A DNA stretch of 40,188 bases, from contig NW_023365785.1 in assembly GCF_000003815.2 (NCBI RefSeq), positions 49,075 to 89,262 on the forward strand. Reading direction: 5' to 3'. Source of the stretch: Branchiostoma floridae. Taxonomy: Eukaryota; Chordata; Leptocardii; Amphioxiformes; Branchiostomatidae. This document shows positions 1 through 10,308 of the stretch, piece by piece. How positions within the stretch are numbered: position 1 is the first letter of the stretch; each line of letters begins with the position of its first letter. A program made the position numbers and the translations under genes. Under the pieces are notes generated by a model. That model made no database searches. It saw only the letters and a program-made list of their open reading frames with translations, and had not been told where the DNA came from.

Positions 1-147
1 AATGCATTTAACTTTTTCGTGGGATGTAAAGTTCGTGGGATGGTGCTATCGCGAATTCAAAACCACCAAACTCAGGGAACATAAAAACACTTCATTTTCC
101 TGCTACCATGAAATTTAATCCCCGCAAACTAAAATGCATTTAAAGTA
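1..147. repeat. Partial MITE, AAATGCATTT-terminus family
   Basis: The window opens inside a short inverted-repeat element. It begins AATGCATTTAA and closes with AAATGCATTTAAAGTA near 132-147. The interior (TTCGTGGGATG, CCCGCAAACTAAAATGC) parallels the complete element at 4209-4378, so this is a diverged, 5'-cut relative. No coding content. Confidence 0.6.
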
Positions 148-202
148 CTAGTACATGTATGACAGATGTCAGTGGGACAATCACTTTCAATCTTAAAAAA
201 AA

Positions 203-744
203 TAAAGGTCTACTACGCGGTTTTTTGCGCTCAAATTTGAAATATTCTAGAACTAAGAAATCTCAGATTTACTACTACTTTTTGACACTTTTTGACACTT
301 TTGTGTCATTATTTCACGTTTGCAACATAGAGAATTAGCCTACAAACATTTCGTCCTATGCGCGCTGTAACTTGTTGACCCCCCTAGTTAGGCACTGGTG
401 AGAATTCAAACAAGAATCAATCATCAACGGTTATTGGTCGGGAATCTCCGGTGAGTTCCGGGTGCGTGACGTCATGACTCGCTTGTGAAACAAAATCTCC
501 GGGTAGGCTCGGGCAGACTCGGGTTTCGTCGGTGAAGAAACAAAATGGCTGAAACCCAACGCGGGCATGCAGATTCCCAGGTTTTCAAACGCGCTCGCAC
601 GGAGAAAATATCGACTCCTGACATGCCTTGAATAGTGTTCCGTAACGTGGTAGGCTTGATTCAACTAACTATATAAAGAAATGACCGAAAAATGGATTTT
701 ATGTTTTCAGTTTGAAGCGCAAATAACTGCCTAGTAGACCTTTA
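203..744. mobile_element. Non-autonomous inverted-repeat element
   Basis: The left end (TAAAGGTCTACTACGCGG, followed by TTGCGCTCAAA near 223-233) reappears reverse-complemented at 711-744 (TTTGAAGCGC, then AGTAGACCTTTA). The arms are about 35 bp and imperfect, around a roughly 480-bp centre without a convincing ORF. I found no clear target duplication. Confidence 0.55.
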
Positions 745-796
745 ATTACATAACAATACCTATTCAAAAGATTTCCAGGGATCTGCATTTCCGAGG

Positions 797-1387
797 GGTG
801 CTTACCTAGTAAGCATTTGCACAAACCTTATGAAACTCGTACAAATCTTACGTGATACGGACGAATCGATATGCAAAAATGCACGAATCTTATGAAAACC
901 GCAGTAATCACTACAGAGTATCCGAAAATGAACAAACCTTATGTGATTCGCACAAATTACTACTAGTATGTGACATACGCGAATCTTACATAATAAGCAC
1001 GAACCTTACGAAAATCGGCCGACCACTGCCGGGGTCGCTTGACTGATGGAGCAGGATATTCAAGATGGCGGGCTCGATCTTCGGAGAAGGCAAAATATGA
1101 TCTGACACGTCGCAATGAAGCTTAAGTGTAGCTCACAGGCTATCAAATATGTCTTTGAGATAGCGCATTGTCCATTCCATGGTTTGGGATAAAAATATCA
1201 TGGGTAGAAATACTAGAAACACTCAGAAACATACCTTCTCCAACATAGCGGTCAGGTGGTTTGCGTAAGGTTTGTGCGTATCACAGAAGATCTGTGCGTA
1301 TCACATGAGGTTTGCACATTTTCGCATAGTGATTCATGCGTATCACATAAGATTCGTACGAATTTCATCAGCTAAGGCACCCAGGTG
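797..1387. mobile_element. Long fold-back element built of short repeats
   Basis: 797-1010 carries repeated short motifs of the form ACGAATCTTATG or GCACAAACCTTATG. 1255-1387 carries the same motifs reverse-complemented (CATAAGATTCGTACG, AAGGTTTGTGCG). The outer ends GGGTGCTTACCT and AAGGCACCC also pair. It is a fold-back MITE whose arms have expanded by short tandem duplication. It has no transposase ORF. Confidence 0.55.
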
Positions 1388-1390
1388 TTA

Positions 1391-1760
1391 CCACCATCGT
1401 ACAAAATGCACATCAGTGTTTTTTTAGCCCAAATGCCGGCTATACAATAGCCACATTCAACTTTTAAAGTTGTGTATTCATTGATACACTGTTTTTGTAG
1501 AAAGATTCATACCCATATGTATTTCGCTAAAGCCTATACTTGTGTAGCCTCCTTTGTGTGTTGTGCAGGATAGATTTATAGCGTACAGACTCAATACTTC
1601 AGAGTCTTCTGGATCAGCTTTGTTAACAAACACACCACAAAAATCAGATGACAACAGTGAATAATGTTCTCAAAATTCCCCCGCTCAAAATGTACTTGCA
1701 GTACAGCATGGCTTTTGTTAGCATGTTAAAACTCCAAATTGCACCATACCATAGTTTCAT
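1391..1760. other. No recognisable feature
   Basis: AT-rich sequence without a supported exon, RNA gene or repeat that I could identify. Confidence 0.5.
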
Positions 1761-1973
1761 CATTTTGGACACGTAGAAAGATCAAGTGACTGCATCACTA
1801 GTAACACCATCACCAAACTGAAAGCGTCAGGCAACAGGGGTCGTGGTAGACCGAGAAAAACTTATTAGATGGAGTGTGTTAGGAGGGACATGAAGGTGTG
1901 CAGTCTCACAGGGCCGGGGTTGACCCACTGGACAGAGCAGCTCAGCCGCATGGAAGAGCAGTGTGAAGACTAA
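1761..1973 (+). pseudogene. LINE ORF2 C-terminal remnant
   Basis: Read from 1761 the frame gives HFGHVERSSD, then GNRGRGRPRKTY, a TAG stop at 1866-1868, then MECVRRDMKV and LTHWTEQLSRMEE before a TAA at 1971-1973. The order 'FGHVER ... RGRGRPRKTW ... C.RRD.K ... W..' is the usual tail downstream of the reverse transcriptase in several non-LTR retrotransposon clades. TAG stands where a Trp codon is expected, which suggests a TGG to TAG nonsense change. No upstream reverse transcriptase is present, so the copy is 5'-truncated and dead. The call rests on motif recall, not on a search. Confidence 0.7.
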
Positions 1974-2303
1974 CTGACTGCTGCCTACCCCTGCTGCCCT
2001 GCATCAGGGAACAGAGCAGCAGTATAATCAAACAATGGATAGTGAGTGAAATTAAAAATACCGCCCAAACTGAAAACACCCTGTCTGGTATTACACTCAG
2101 CAGGTACCCATTTTTTTTTCTCGTAAGGCCACAGCAAGTAAATTTTATGGATGACATCTTCTGCAGACTGCGGAAAAAAAACAAGATAGGTGGAAAAAAA
2201 AAACTACATTTTCAAAAATTGGCACCATTCAGTTTCAGTTCAGTGATGAATGTTGTAACAAGAACTAAAGGGACAAACTATGGTATCAGAGCTAGCAAGG
2301 CAT

Positions 2304-2718
2304 TAGGGCTGTGTACCTAAACAAATTACAGGTACAGGTACAGGTACACGGGTTTAGGTACAGGTCCGGACCTGCACCTGTACCTAAAAAAGTTTAACCA
2401 AGTATATGCAAGTTAACATGTACCTAACTCAGTAACTGTCTTACGGTAGTGATAAATTGTCATCTTTGTACTTGGAATTACATGTTTGAATCTCAAAACA
2501 ATTTCTTCTGCAAGTTTTCTTAAGTTTCAACTGCAAGATTATCACCATTGTCATTGTTGATTCAGGATTTACTTGTCTATCAGTCTTAAAAAGTAGTGTT
2601 TGATAGTGATTTAGTTTGTTTAGGTACAGGTACAGTACACAGATGTTTAGGTCCGGACCTGTACTTAAACATTATTTTACGTACAATACAGGTACGGGTA
2701 CTTAGGTACACAGCCCTA
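2304..2718. mobile_element. hAT-like MITE with GGTACAGGTAC-rich interior
   Basis: The termini TAGGGCTGTGTACCTAA (2304) and TTAGGTACACAGCCCTA (to 2718) are inverted. The 8 bp outside are CAAGGCAT on the left and CAAGAAAT on the right (6 of 8 match), the length expected for hAT target duplications. The interior is full of AGGTAC and AGGTCCGGACCT palindromes and has no transposase ORF. A related, less complete stretch lies at 2940-3006. Confidence 0.65.
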
Positions 2719-3842
2719 CAAGAAATTCATTCCTGTATTCAAGACAAGAACTGGTGTGATAAAAGTGACACTAGTGTGGTAGACTGGCATCACCAACAAA
2801 GTTGGTAACCACACTCATGGATTCCATATTGGTGTCACTTTTACAACTATCCAATAAGTCCTGGGCACCTCGCATGTGTCACTTCTACAAGTACAATTAT
2901 TATTAGGCTACAACACAGCATATTTGGGTACTAGTACTTAACAGTTAGGTCCAGGTTCAGGTCTGGACCTGGTCATCACCTGTATTCTGTACCAGTACCC
3001 ACCCCTAGCCAGGACCAAAGTCAAGAGCATTCAAACTTTACCTCATGGGTGGCAAAAATCTCTTAAACACTGCCAACTGCATTTCACATCACTGCCAACA
3101 TCTGGGCATAGATGTTGGGACAGCCTTACACAACAACATGAAGTACCACAGGACAGGTCACACCCTTAATATAATGTTGGGTCGCAGCTGTACATTGTGG
3201 TAAGTTTTGTTTCTAAGCTCTAGAATCTTACCTTGTTTCTACTAGCCTTGTTGGTAAAAGAAAAATCAAACTGGGTGGTCCACACCTTAGCAGCTAATCC
3301 AAAAAGTAAAGTCTAGATGCCAGGCCTGACTTTCATCTTTATGGCCTATGCAAATTAGGAGGGGCACACATTCCTTCTCAAGAATAGAGGATGAATGTCA
3401 TTTTGTAGTATAGTGCAGACGAAACCTATTTCCTTATTTCACACACCTAAGTGCTGTAGAAAAATTCATATTCCTAATGCAAATAGACAAACCACGGGCA
3501 AGAATTTCCAATAAACAACAATTTATCTTCACTATGAGTATGACAGAAAAGCCAGGAGAAGTTGAATGTATCCAACTTCATTTTGTATCAGTTAGCTGAA
3601 TCTTTTCAACAAGTCTTGTACTGACCTGTTCTTAGCCCGGTGTGGCAAAAATGTGCAATTAAGGTCTTCATTCATCAATAATAATTTTAACCGCACGACT
3701 CGGGGCCTGTTGTAGAATTTCCTTGGGCGTTTGGGGGACATGTTGGCTCTAGGCTAGAGTAGAGGAGTTGGTCTGTTGGCTGTTGTATTTGTAGCAGTTT
3801 TGCAGTTTTACACTTCAAGTATTCTTTTTTATATCTATGACG
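2719..3842. other. Non-coding stretch with short repeat remnants
   Basis: 2760-2842 is a small inverted repeat (AAAAGTGACAC to GTGTCACTTTT). 3482-3520 contains GGGCAAGAATTTCCAATAAA, resembling the LINE 3' tails at 7480-7530 and 21143-21190. No supported exon. Confidence 0.45.
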
Positions 3843-4189
3843 CAGGGTTGTAGTCAGCACCTTTCCTTCGGTCCTTTGAAGGAATTTTGCAGCTGGGGAC
3901 TGGAAAAGTTTTCCCCATTCCGTCCCCTGGGACAGACAAAATTGATATGTAAAGATATAAAAAAACTAAAACCCATGTGTTCTTCTTCACCAAAACAGGT
4001 GCCATTGATCAGCTTAGTCTACAAGCAAAATGCAGGAAATAGTGTTTCAGAGGGTCTGGATTTAAAAATTTTCTGGGACCCAGACCCCCTAGAAATGACG
4101 CGCAACGTCACGCCATGCCTTTGGTGCTTGATAGGATTCCCATTGAAATCAAGGGGACTGAAAATGATTTCAGGCTGGCTACAACCCTA
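3843..4189. mobile_element. hAT-like non-autonomous element with 8-bp TSD
   Basis: The ends CAGGGTTGTAGTCAGC (3843) and GGCTGGCTACAACCCTA (to 4189) are inverted. CAGGGTTG-type termini are typical of hAT elements. The flanks CTATGACG (3835-3842) and CTAAGACG (4190-4197) match at 7 of 8 positions, the hAT duplication length. A 118-codon frame running through it is not a transposase. The inner block (AGCAAAATGCAGGAAATAG, TTTCAGAGGGTC) recurs at 10.73-11.18 kb and reverse-complemented near 12.05 kb. Confidence 0.75.
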
Positions 4190-4208
4190 CTAAGACGTTA
4201 TATCTGTA

Positions 4209-4378
4209 TACTGTAAATGCAAAAATGTTCGCGGTGGATTAATGTTCGCTGTTTTCCTGGTGACCACTTCACCTTGAACTTAAAACCACCGCGAACATTT
4301 TTCTATAATGGTATTAGACTGTCCTTTTTCCCGCTACCTCGAAATTAAATCCCGACAAACTTAAATGCATTTACAGTA
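4209..4378. mobile_element. Complete 170-bp MITE, TACTGTAAATGCA termini
   Basis: Perfect inverted termini TACTGTAAATGCA and TGCATTTACAGTA enclose a second inverted pair, AAAATGTTCGCGGTGG and CCACCGCGAACATTTTT. TA dinucleotides at both edges would fit TA target duplication (Tc1/mariner style), which is an inference. It is related to the fragment at 1-147. Confidence 0.7.
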
Positions 4379-4527
4379 TTTCAGTATCTCAAATCATTCA
4401 CAGCTAGGTGGTTCTGTCAAATTGATAGAAAGTGTATGATGAAAGACTGAGAATTCAAAATCCATTCTTTTCAAAATGATGGAAAATCTGGTCAATGATG
4501 GGTAAGATAAAACCACCTAGATCAGAC

Positions 4528-4551
4528 CAAGAAGGTTAAAATACCTCCTTG
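4528..4551. repeat. Degenerate CAAGGAGGTT palindrome
   Basis: CAAGAAGGTT and TACCTCCTTG pair imperfectly around a 4-nt centre. It belongs with the palindromes at 4955 and 12634 but lacks matching flanks. Confidence 0.45.
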
Positions 4552-4947
4552 ATAAAAAAAATAATGTTTTAGCCATGGGAACCAGCCAAGGCTGTGCTAA
4601 TTACCTTATGCAAAGTCAGGCATACAGCTGTGAACTACCCCAGCCAAAGCTTCCTTTGTTTAACACTTTCTTTGATGCTGGGTGGTAATGAGATTATGAG
4701 ATTATAATCTAAATCCCTCTAGGCTTCATGTAAATGAGCTTGTCTCTTGCACAACTACAAAAACGTACAAGTATGAATTTGTCCCCAAGGGTCTGTGGAC
4801 AAACAGTTTCACTTTGAGCTAGTTTGAACATCTCATTCAATCTTCAAACAAAAAGTTTAAAACAAACACTGAGTCTGTACATGAAAATTTTAACAGGTGT
4901 AAGTTACTCGTAGAAGTAGAGAAGTAGAGCAGAGAGCCATTCATTTT

Positions 4948-5001
4948 GTCAAAACAAGGAGGTTAAAAAAAGTGATTTTTTAACCTCCTTGGTCAAAACA
5001 A
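4948..5001. mobile_element. 37-bp palindromic mini-element with direct-repeat flanks
   Basis: CAAGGAGGTTAAAAAA (from 4955) and TTTTTTAACCTCCTTG (to 4991) form 16-bp perfect arms around a 5-nt loop. GTCAAAA lies immediately on both sides (4948-4954 and 4992-4998), and the match extends to GTCAAAACAA if the first bases of the palindrome are counted. See the twin at 12627-12667. Confidence 0.6.
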
Positions 5002-5174
5002 ATTATATAATTTTACAACATAACAGCTTGGACTTACCAAGGAGGTTATACCATGTGAATTCTTCCACCACTACTTCATCAAGTTCATGCTGTGGTCAAG
5101 ACGTTCAGGTCCATGTGTGCAGTCCGCTCTGCCATCTACAGATAAAGCAAAATTGAGAAACAGGTACTTATATA

Positions 5175-5199
5175 AACCACCTTTAATCAAGGTGGTTAA
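5175..5199. repeat. AACCACCTT/AAGGTGGTT hairpin
   Basis: A 9-bp inverted pair around a short loop (AACCACCTT, TAATC, AAGGTGGTT). It is close in form to the CAAGGAGGTT palindromes nearby. A single arm (ACCAAGGAGGTTATACC) also lies near 5037. Confidence 0.4.
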
Positions 5200-5397
5200 A
5201 ATCTTTGTAACCTCATCAAACAGTCCACGCTTTAATCAATGATCCAACAGTTTATAATTTGTAACTCTGGAGAAATTATTAATCATGGTCTATATTGGTT
5301 CATGTTATACATATACTTATCCCATTCCCCCTTACTATGATGGACGTCTGTTATCCCAAGTGCACGAGTGCCACAGTGACTGAGCAAGGCAATATCA

Positions 5398-5603
5398 TAC
5401 TCTTCAAGCAGAGGTTAGGCTTCGGCTGTTTTTTAAAACGTTTTGTTAGTTGTTTTTATCGGGCTTTCTATTTTGAATGGTATCTTGTATTGTCAAAATC
5501 TAACAATACAAGATACAATAAAAAATAGAAAGCCCGATAAAAACAACTAAAAAAACGTTTTAAAAAAACAGCCGGAGCCTAACCTTTACTTGGAGATAGA
5601 GTA
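5398..5603. mobile_element. Fold-back MITE, CTCCAAGCAGAGG family, copy 1
   Basis: About 90-bp arms. The left arm runs CTTCAAGCAGAGGTTAGGCT, then a GTTTTTATCGGGCTTTCTATTTTG segment; the right arm returns it as AGAAAGCCCGATAAAAAC and ends GCCTAACC..ACTTGGAGA. The loop is short. Close relatives lie at 8783, 13635 and, in part, 12100 and 13925. Confidence 0.75.
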
Positions 5604-5725
5604 GGTCCTCAGACAACAGCTCCCCGGGGGTCCTCGTGCGCGGCGGGCAATCGTCTTGCCCGCCAAGCCAGCTGGCGCTGGCTGGGGCCGGGTACAAATA
5701 TTTGTGACAGGCGAAGAGCAACTTA
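5604..5725. other. GC-rich stretch before a gap
   Basis: Markedly GC-rich (CCCCGGGGG, GCGCGGCGGGC) with short inverted pieces (GCGGGCAA to TTGCCCGC). No gene seen; the following gap hides its continuation. Confidence 0.3.
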
Positions 5726-6391
5726 NNNNNNNNNNNNNNNNNNNNNNNNNNNNNNNNNNNNNNNNNNNNNNNNNNNNNNNNNNNNNNNNNNNNNNNNNNN
5801 NNNNNNNNNNNNNNNNNNNNNNNNNNNNNNNNNNNNNNNNNNNNNNNNNNNNNNNNNNNNNNNNNNNNNNNNNNNNNNNNNNNNNNNNNNNNNNNNNNNN
5901 NNNNNNNNNNNNNNNNNNNNNNNNNNNNNNNNNNNNNNNNNNNNNNNNNNNNNNNNNNNNNNNNNNNNNNNNNNNNNNNNNNNNNNNNNNNNNNNNNNNN
6001 NNNNNNNNNNNNNNNNNNNNNNNNNNNNNNNNNNNNNNNNNNNNNNNNNNNNNNNNNNNNNNNNNNNNNNNNNNNNNNNNNNNNNNNNNNNNNNNNNNNN
6101 NNNNNNNNNNNNNNNNNNNNNNNNNNNNNNNNNNNNNNNNNNNNNNNNNNNNNNNNNNNNNNNNNNNNNNNNNNNNNNNNNNNNNNNNNNNNNNNNNNNN
6201 NNNNNNNNNNNNNNNNNNNNNNNNNNNNNNNNNNNNNNNNNNNNNNNNNNNNNNNNNNNNNNNNNNNNNNNNNNNNNNNNNNNNNNNNNNNNNNNNNNNN
6301 NNNNNNNNNNNNNNNNNNNNNNNNNNNNNNNNNNNNNNNNNNNNNNNNNNNNNNNNNNNNNNNNNNNNNNNNNNNNNNNNNNNNNNNNNNN
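5726..6391. other. Assembly gap (666 N)
   Basis: Run of N. Long frames reported across it on either strand are artefacts. Confidence 1.
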
Positions 6392-7098
6392 AGGCCGTGT
6401 ACAGTAGCCTCTATCAGGCTCCGCTGATCGGTGTTCTAATAGTAGAAATTGGACAAATAGAGTCAAAAGTACGCAAGGGGAGTCCTCCGGCCAGAGGAGT
6501 TATATCCTCATCGTGCTATGGCCGGTCCCGTCTAATCTCCAAGCAGATCCTACGGTGCCATAAGATAATTTTAAAGCTGACCAAGGAGTGTAGTCGGCCA
6601 AGGGAGTCAAACGGAAGTTTGATACTATACATTACGCACCGTGGATCTGGTTCGAGATTAGGTCCCCTCGCGTACTATTGACCCTATTTGTCAACTACAT
6701 GCATTGGACCACCGATCCGCAGAGCCGGGTAGAGGTAATAATAATTATAGGACTGCTTGCATCAACGTGCGCACTGTAAATCGTACAAAGCAGCTTCAAA
6801 ATGAGCAAATAAGATTTCCGTAGACCACGTATTAACATCATGGGTGATATTCTCTGTTTTATAGCCCTCACTGATGCCGTGCGAATAAAAAACGTTTGCC
6901 CTCCTAAAAAGTTGCATTCATTATTTGCGTATTGATACCAGTAAGCTTATAACATAGAAGGTTTTAAAAGACCTGTAAAACAGCATATGCTATGAAAAAA
7001 TATTTAGAACTAAACAATTTTGATGTACGCTCCGCAATCAGCTAAATTAAAAGTAGCGCCCACCCCCTGGAAATAGAGAAGGGGCGGTACAAGAAGTT
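6392..7098. repeat. Non-coding; contains a TAATCTCCAAGCAGA MITE arm
   Basis: At 6533 the sequence reads TAATCTCCAAGCAGAT, followed by CGGTGCCATAAGATAATTTT and GTCGGCCAAGGGAG. This parallels the complete MITE at 10193-10299 but lacks a clear right terminus. The rest is AT-rich with no supported exon. Confidence 0.5.
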
Positions 7099-7531
7099 AC
7101 CTGCTTGCGCTCTTTGTGAAAGAACTTGTATTTACTAGTCCTGCACGTCAAACATTGTGAAAGACGAAACACAACTTATTTCAAACTGTTCTTTCTACTA
7201 TCACGAAAGAAAAGGAATTTTGAAAAAGGCCACTAAACTCCTACCAGATTCGCCTGTGTTTTACAGACTAAAAGAAAACTACCTTCCTCCTAACATCACA
7301 GAACCTACACATTATAGAAAAGGTGTGGTCCGTCTTCCACTGTCTCAGGAAAAGGAGTAAAACCCAACAAGTTACAGTTTAGAGTTAGCTTTTACTAGCG
7401 TTAGACTCTAGAGTAGACCTATTCCATACTGTTCTACACTATTTGTTTGTTTGTCCCTTTCATGTTACACATGTGTACCTGCAATTAGCCATCGGACAAG
7501 AATTTGCAATAAACTATTATCATTATAATAA
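7099..7531 (+). pseudogene. LINE 3' end with decayed C-terminal knuckle
   Basis: CALCERTC (one frame, from about 7105) is followed after a frame change by NIVKDETQLISNC and SFYYHERKGILKKA (7151 onward). The spacing C..C ... VEDE.H...C..Y...R is the cysteine-rich tail of many non-LTR reverse transcriptase proteins. The 67-codon open piece ends with TAA at 7358-7360. It is followed by a non-coding tail ending GCAATTAGCC..GGACAAGAATTTGCAATAAA and a short ATTATC-type tract, a typical LINE 3' end. The copy is 5'-truncated and frameshifted. The family is not determined. Confidence 0.55.
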
Positions 7532-7705
7532 TATGTTTACTGTAAGTTCTTGCCCGAGAACTAGTTGCAAGTGACACAAATGACGTATACAGACAATGTT
7601 AAACAATATAGTAAGCAACTATATTGAATAATTCTATATTCTAACGCTAAAATGTATCTTATTGGGTTTGACATCAGTTTTGAGACAGCAGAAGACGTAT
7701 GGACA

Positions 7706-7901
7706 TAGCCTCAATAGCAGGCTCTCTTAGGCCTTTTTTTTTAATATACACTTTTGCTGGCCATTTCTTTTTGTACTGGGTCGCTGATTGCTGGCCTTCT
7801 CTGACTGCCGTCCTTAATCAGCGACCCAGCACAAAAAGAAATGGCCAACAAACGTGTATTATGAGCAAAAAAAGACCTCAGAGAGCCTGCTAGGGAGGCT
7901 A
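7706..7901. mobile_element. 196-bp fold-back MITE
   Basis: The left end TAGCCTCAATAGCAGGCTCTC pairs with the right end GAGAGCCTGCTAGGGAGGCTA. The inner arms GGCCATTTCTTTTTGTACTG and TTAATCAGCGACCCAGCAC also pair, so nearly the whole element folds into one hairpin. No ORF. Confidence 0.75.
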
Positions 7902-8330
7902 AAATGAACCCACCTAAAATATGTGGGTTTTGTTTTCTTTCTGTCTATAAGCGTAGAAAGATTAGGATGGAATTTAGTGACTTCTAGATCTTTGAACAGC
8001 TTCTTTTCTTTGTTGATCGTAGAAGGGACATGTCGAAATAAAATGTGTTTCGTCTTCTACCATATACAACATATAGTATTTACAAGTCCTTTCGCACACA
8101 TTTAACTTCTTTGCCCTTATTCTATTTCAAGGAGGTGGGCACTAATTCTAACAGCGTAGATCGGATTCATCTAGTTATAGATATTTTTCATAGTATATGC
8201 TATCTTATAAGACTTATAAAACCTTAACTTACCCGAATCTAAACTCAAATTATGACAGAAGGTTTGGGTATACTTGTGAACGGATAAGGGATTTCAGACT
8301 GTACATAGCTTTACGTGCTTTGGGTGACAG
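7902..8330. other. No recognisable feature
   Basis: AT-rich; the frames present are short and show no splice or homology support. An isolated CAAGGAGGTG near 8130 resembles one arm of the small palindromes elsewhere. Confidence 0.45.
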
Positions 8331-8339
8331 TTTTTTGTT

Positions 8340-8445
8340 TTTTTGCTAGGGATCTGCCTGAGAAAAGTTATATTCAGGCCTAAATAGCAATAGGAATGAA
8401 CCATTTCCAACTTTTCTTGCCCAAATGAGAATGTTGTTCGGGAAG
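8340..8445 (-). pseudogene. LINE reverse-transcriptase fragment
   Basis: Minus-strand reading from 8443 gives FSFGQEKLEMVHSYCYLGL and then NIT. 'F..G..LE.V.SY.YLG' is the conserved stretch just after the catalytic palm in many non-LTR reverse transcriptases. The frame then degrades, and the upstream part is lost in the gap at 8446. Too little remains to name a clade. Confidence 0.6.
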
Positions 8446-8545
8446 NNNNNNNNNNNNNNNNNNNNNNNNNNNNNNNNNNNNNNNNNNNNNNNNNNNNNNN
8501 NNNNNNNNNNNNNNNNNNNNNNNNNNNNNNNNNNNNNNNNNNNNN
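8446..8545. other. Assembly gap (100 N)
   Basis: Run of N of nominal length. Confidence 1.
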
Positions 8546-8782
8546 TCTTATCATTATCATCTCAGTGGTATAGAAGGTTGAACATATTACCAAACATATT
8601 GAATACCGTACATTTAGATTCTTCATTTCTTTTTTCAAATTTTCGTCTTTGACCTGTTGGTAAATATACCAAAGATTAGATTCCATAATAACTCCACTCA
8701 CCTGCAGCTGATTGCAGTGCTGTCGCCTGCATGGCCGCGGAGGTCACTGACGTCATCAACTGTCGGACAACCGGATGTTTCG

Positions 8783-8990
8783 TACTCTCCAAGCGGAGGT
8801 TAGGCTATTTTGTGACGTTTTCTTAGTTGTTTTTATCGGGCTTTGTATTCTGTCATGTTTTTTGCAAGTCCGCAAGCCAAATAGGTTTTGACCATACATA
8901 GATACAATACAAAATAGAAAGCCCGATAAAAACGACTAAAAAACGTTAAAAAAATGAACCAGCAGGAGCCTAACCTCTGCCTGGAGAGTA
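8783..8990. mobile_element. Fold-back MITE, CTCCAAGCAGAGG family, copy 2
   Basis: The left terminus TACTCTCCAAGCGGAGGTTA pairs with the right terminus TAACCTCTGCCTGGAGAGTA. Inside, AGTTGTTTTTATCGGGCTTT pairs with AAAGCCCGATAAAAACGACT. The sequence is close to the element at 5398-5603. Confidence 0.8.
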
Positions 8991-9444
8991 AAATTCTGAC
9001 CCTCATCCGTTACCAGGGTTACATCCTCTCGCTGTCGGGTCCAGCAGTGGTGGCCAATCCGCTACTCGTCCGCTCCTCCCGGCTTCCAGCCTACTTCCTC
9101 TCTCCTAAAACATGAAGCAGCCCCCGCTGCCGCTTCCCCGGCTATTCTGCGCACTGCATCCTCCCTAGCTCTTCCTCTTATTAATCTCAGCACTGTCAAT
9201 AACTTCCAAGCTGACTAGGCTGGGATGCCTCTTCAGTCTATACCCCACTTCTTGCGGGAATAACCAGGCCTGACATCCTTTCTCTTTACAACACTGTACA
9301 TAACAGGTCCTGGTACTGTACTAGCTCTCTTTTCTCTCGTGTGCTTCTTCACATCTTTTCCTCCCACGGCACAGTAAGCTCAATCAGTATGATATTCTTT
9401 CTCTCCTCTGACCAGAAAATCGACGTTGACATTAGTAAGTATGT
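8991..9444. other. CT-rich non-coding stretch
   Basis: Pyrimidine-rich with no supported ORF, splice pair or repeat that I can match elsewhere in the window. A gap follows. Confidence 0.4.
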
Positions 9445-9594
9445 NNNNNNNNNNNNNNNNNNNNNNNNNNNNNNNNNNNNNNNNNNNNNNNNNNNNNNNN
9501 NNNNNNNNNNNNNNNNNNNNNNNNNNNNNNNNNNNNNNNNNNNNNNNNNNNNNNNNNNNNNNNNNNNNNNNNNNNNNNNNNNNNNNNNNNNNNN
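9445..9594. other. Assembly gap (150 N)
   Basis: Run of N. Confidence 1.
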
Positions 9595-9684
9595 TGTAGA
9601 TAATGTCTTTAGACATAAATATGCTACTCATTACATATAATTTAATTGTTATTTGATAAAGTCACACAAACTCTTATCAACTAG

Positions 9685-10110
9685 GTTCGGCAACCTCATA
9701 CCTCCATGAAATTTTAAGTGCTTCTGTAAATGTTATGCGCATGACTTACTAGGGGGCCCAAAATCTAATCATCTAGTCTTGGTGCGGACAATACCAGCCA
9801 GTACTGACGTAATATCATAAATATCAAAGATTCAAAGATCTCAGGCAAGAAACAGTCCCTTGAGACTTGCAAAATGTAACAGGCGTCAGGGCAACCCTAC
9901 AGAGGTGGAGTAGAGATACAATTTTTTAATGTGGGAATCTCATACTCTTTATTTATACGCCTCTCGGAGTCTGTTTACTTTAACTTCCTCTCCCTCCCTC
10001 ACTCCCACTTTGTATGATAGGGGTCAGGTATGTGGTAGGGGTGAGAACAATGAAGGTCATGTTCGATAATGGACCCCTAGTGGCTTCCCAAGGTACTGCA
10101 GCAAAACTTC
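9685..10110. repeat. Interspersed repeat related to 26.68-27.67 kb
   Basis: GGCAACCTCATACCTCCATG near 9688 and CTAGGGGGCCCAAAATCTAA near 9750 match, reverse-complemented or diverged, motifs at 27640-27665 and 26815-26825. Another GACCCCTAGTGGCTTCCCAA near 10072 is a similar block. Not coding. Confidence 0.45.
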
Positions 10111-10183
10111 AATTTTTTATATCTCATTTTATGGACATGCGGTGGTCGTGATATCTGAGAGGTAGATAGCTCTTTGGGCAGAC

Positions 10184-10308
10184 AGTAAGCGCTAATCTCC
10201 AAGCAGATTCCTCCGGTGGCATAAAACAGTAACATAAGCTGGGGAAGGACTTCAGCCGGCAGAGAGGTAAAATTGGCCACCGCGTCTGCTTGGAGATTAA
10301 GTAAGCGC
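10184..10308. mobile_element. 107-bp MITE with perfect 9-bp TSD
   Basis: The element is 10193-10299. Its termini TAATCTCCAAGCAGA and TCTGCTTGGAGATTA are perfect inverted repeats of 15 bp. AGTAAGCGC stands on both sides (10184-10192, 10300-10308), a perfect 9-bp duplication. Nine bp is characteristic of Mutator-like (MULE) insertion, though other superfamilies can give it. The interior (CGGTGGCATAAAACAGTAAC) is non-coding. Confidence 0.8.

Noticed and set aside
5656-6681. 341-codon frame (and a minus-strand counterpart)
   Set aside because: Almost entirely N; the same holds for the long frames at 16281-17018 and 30947-31686.
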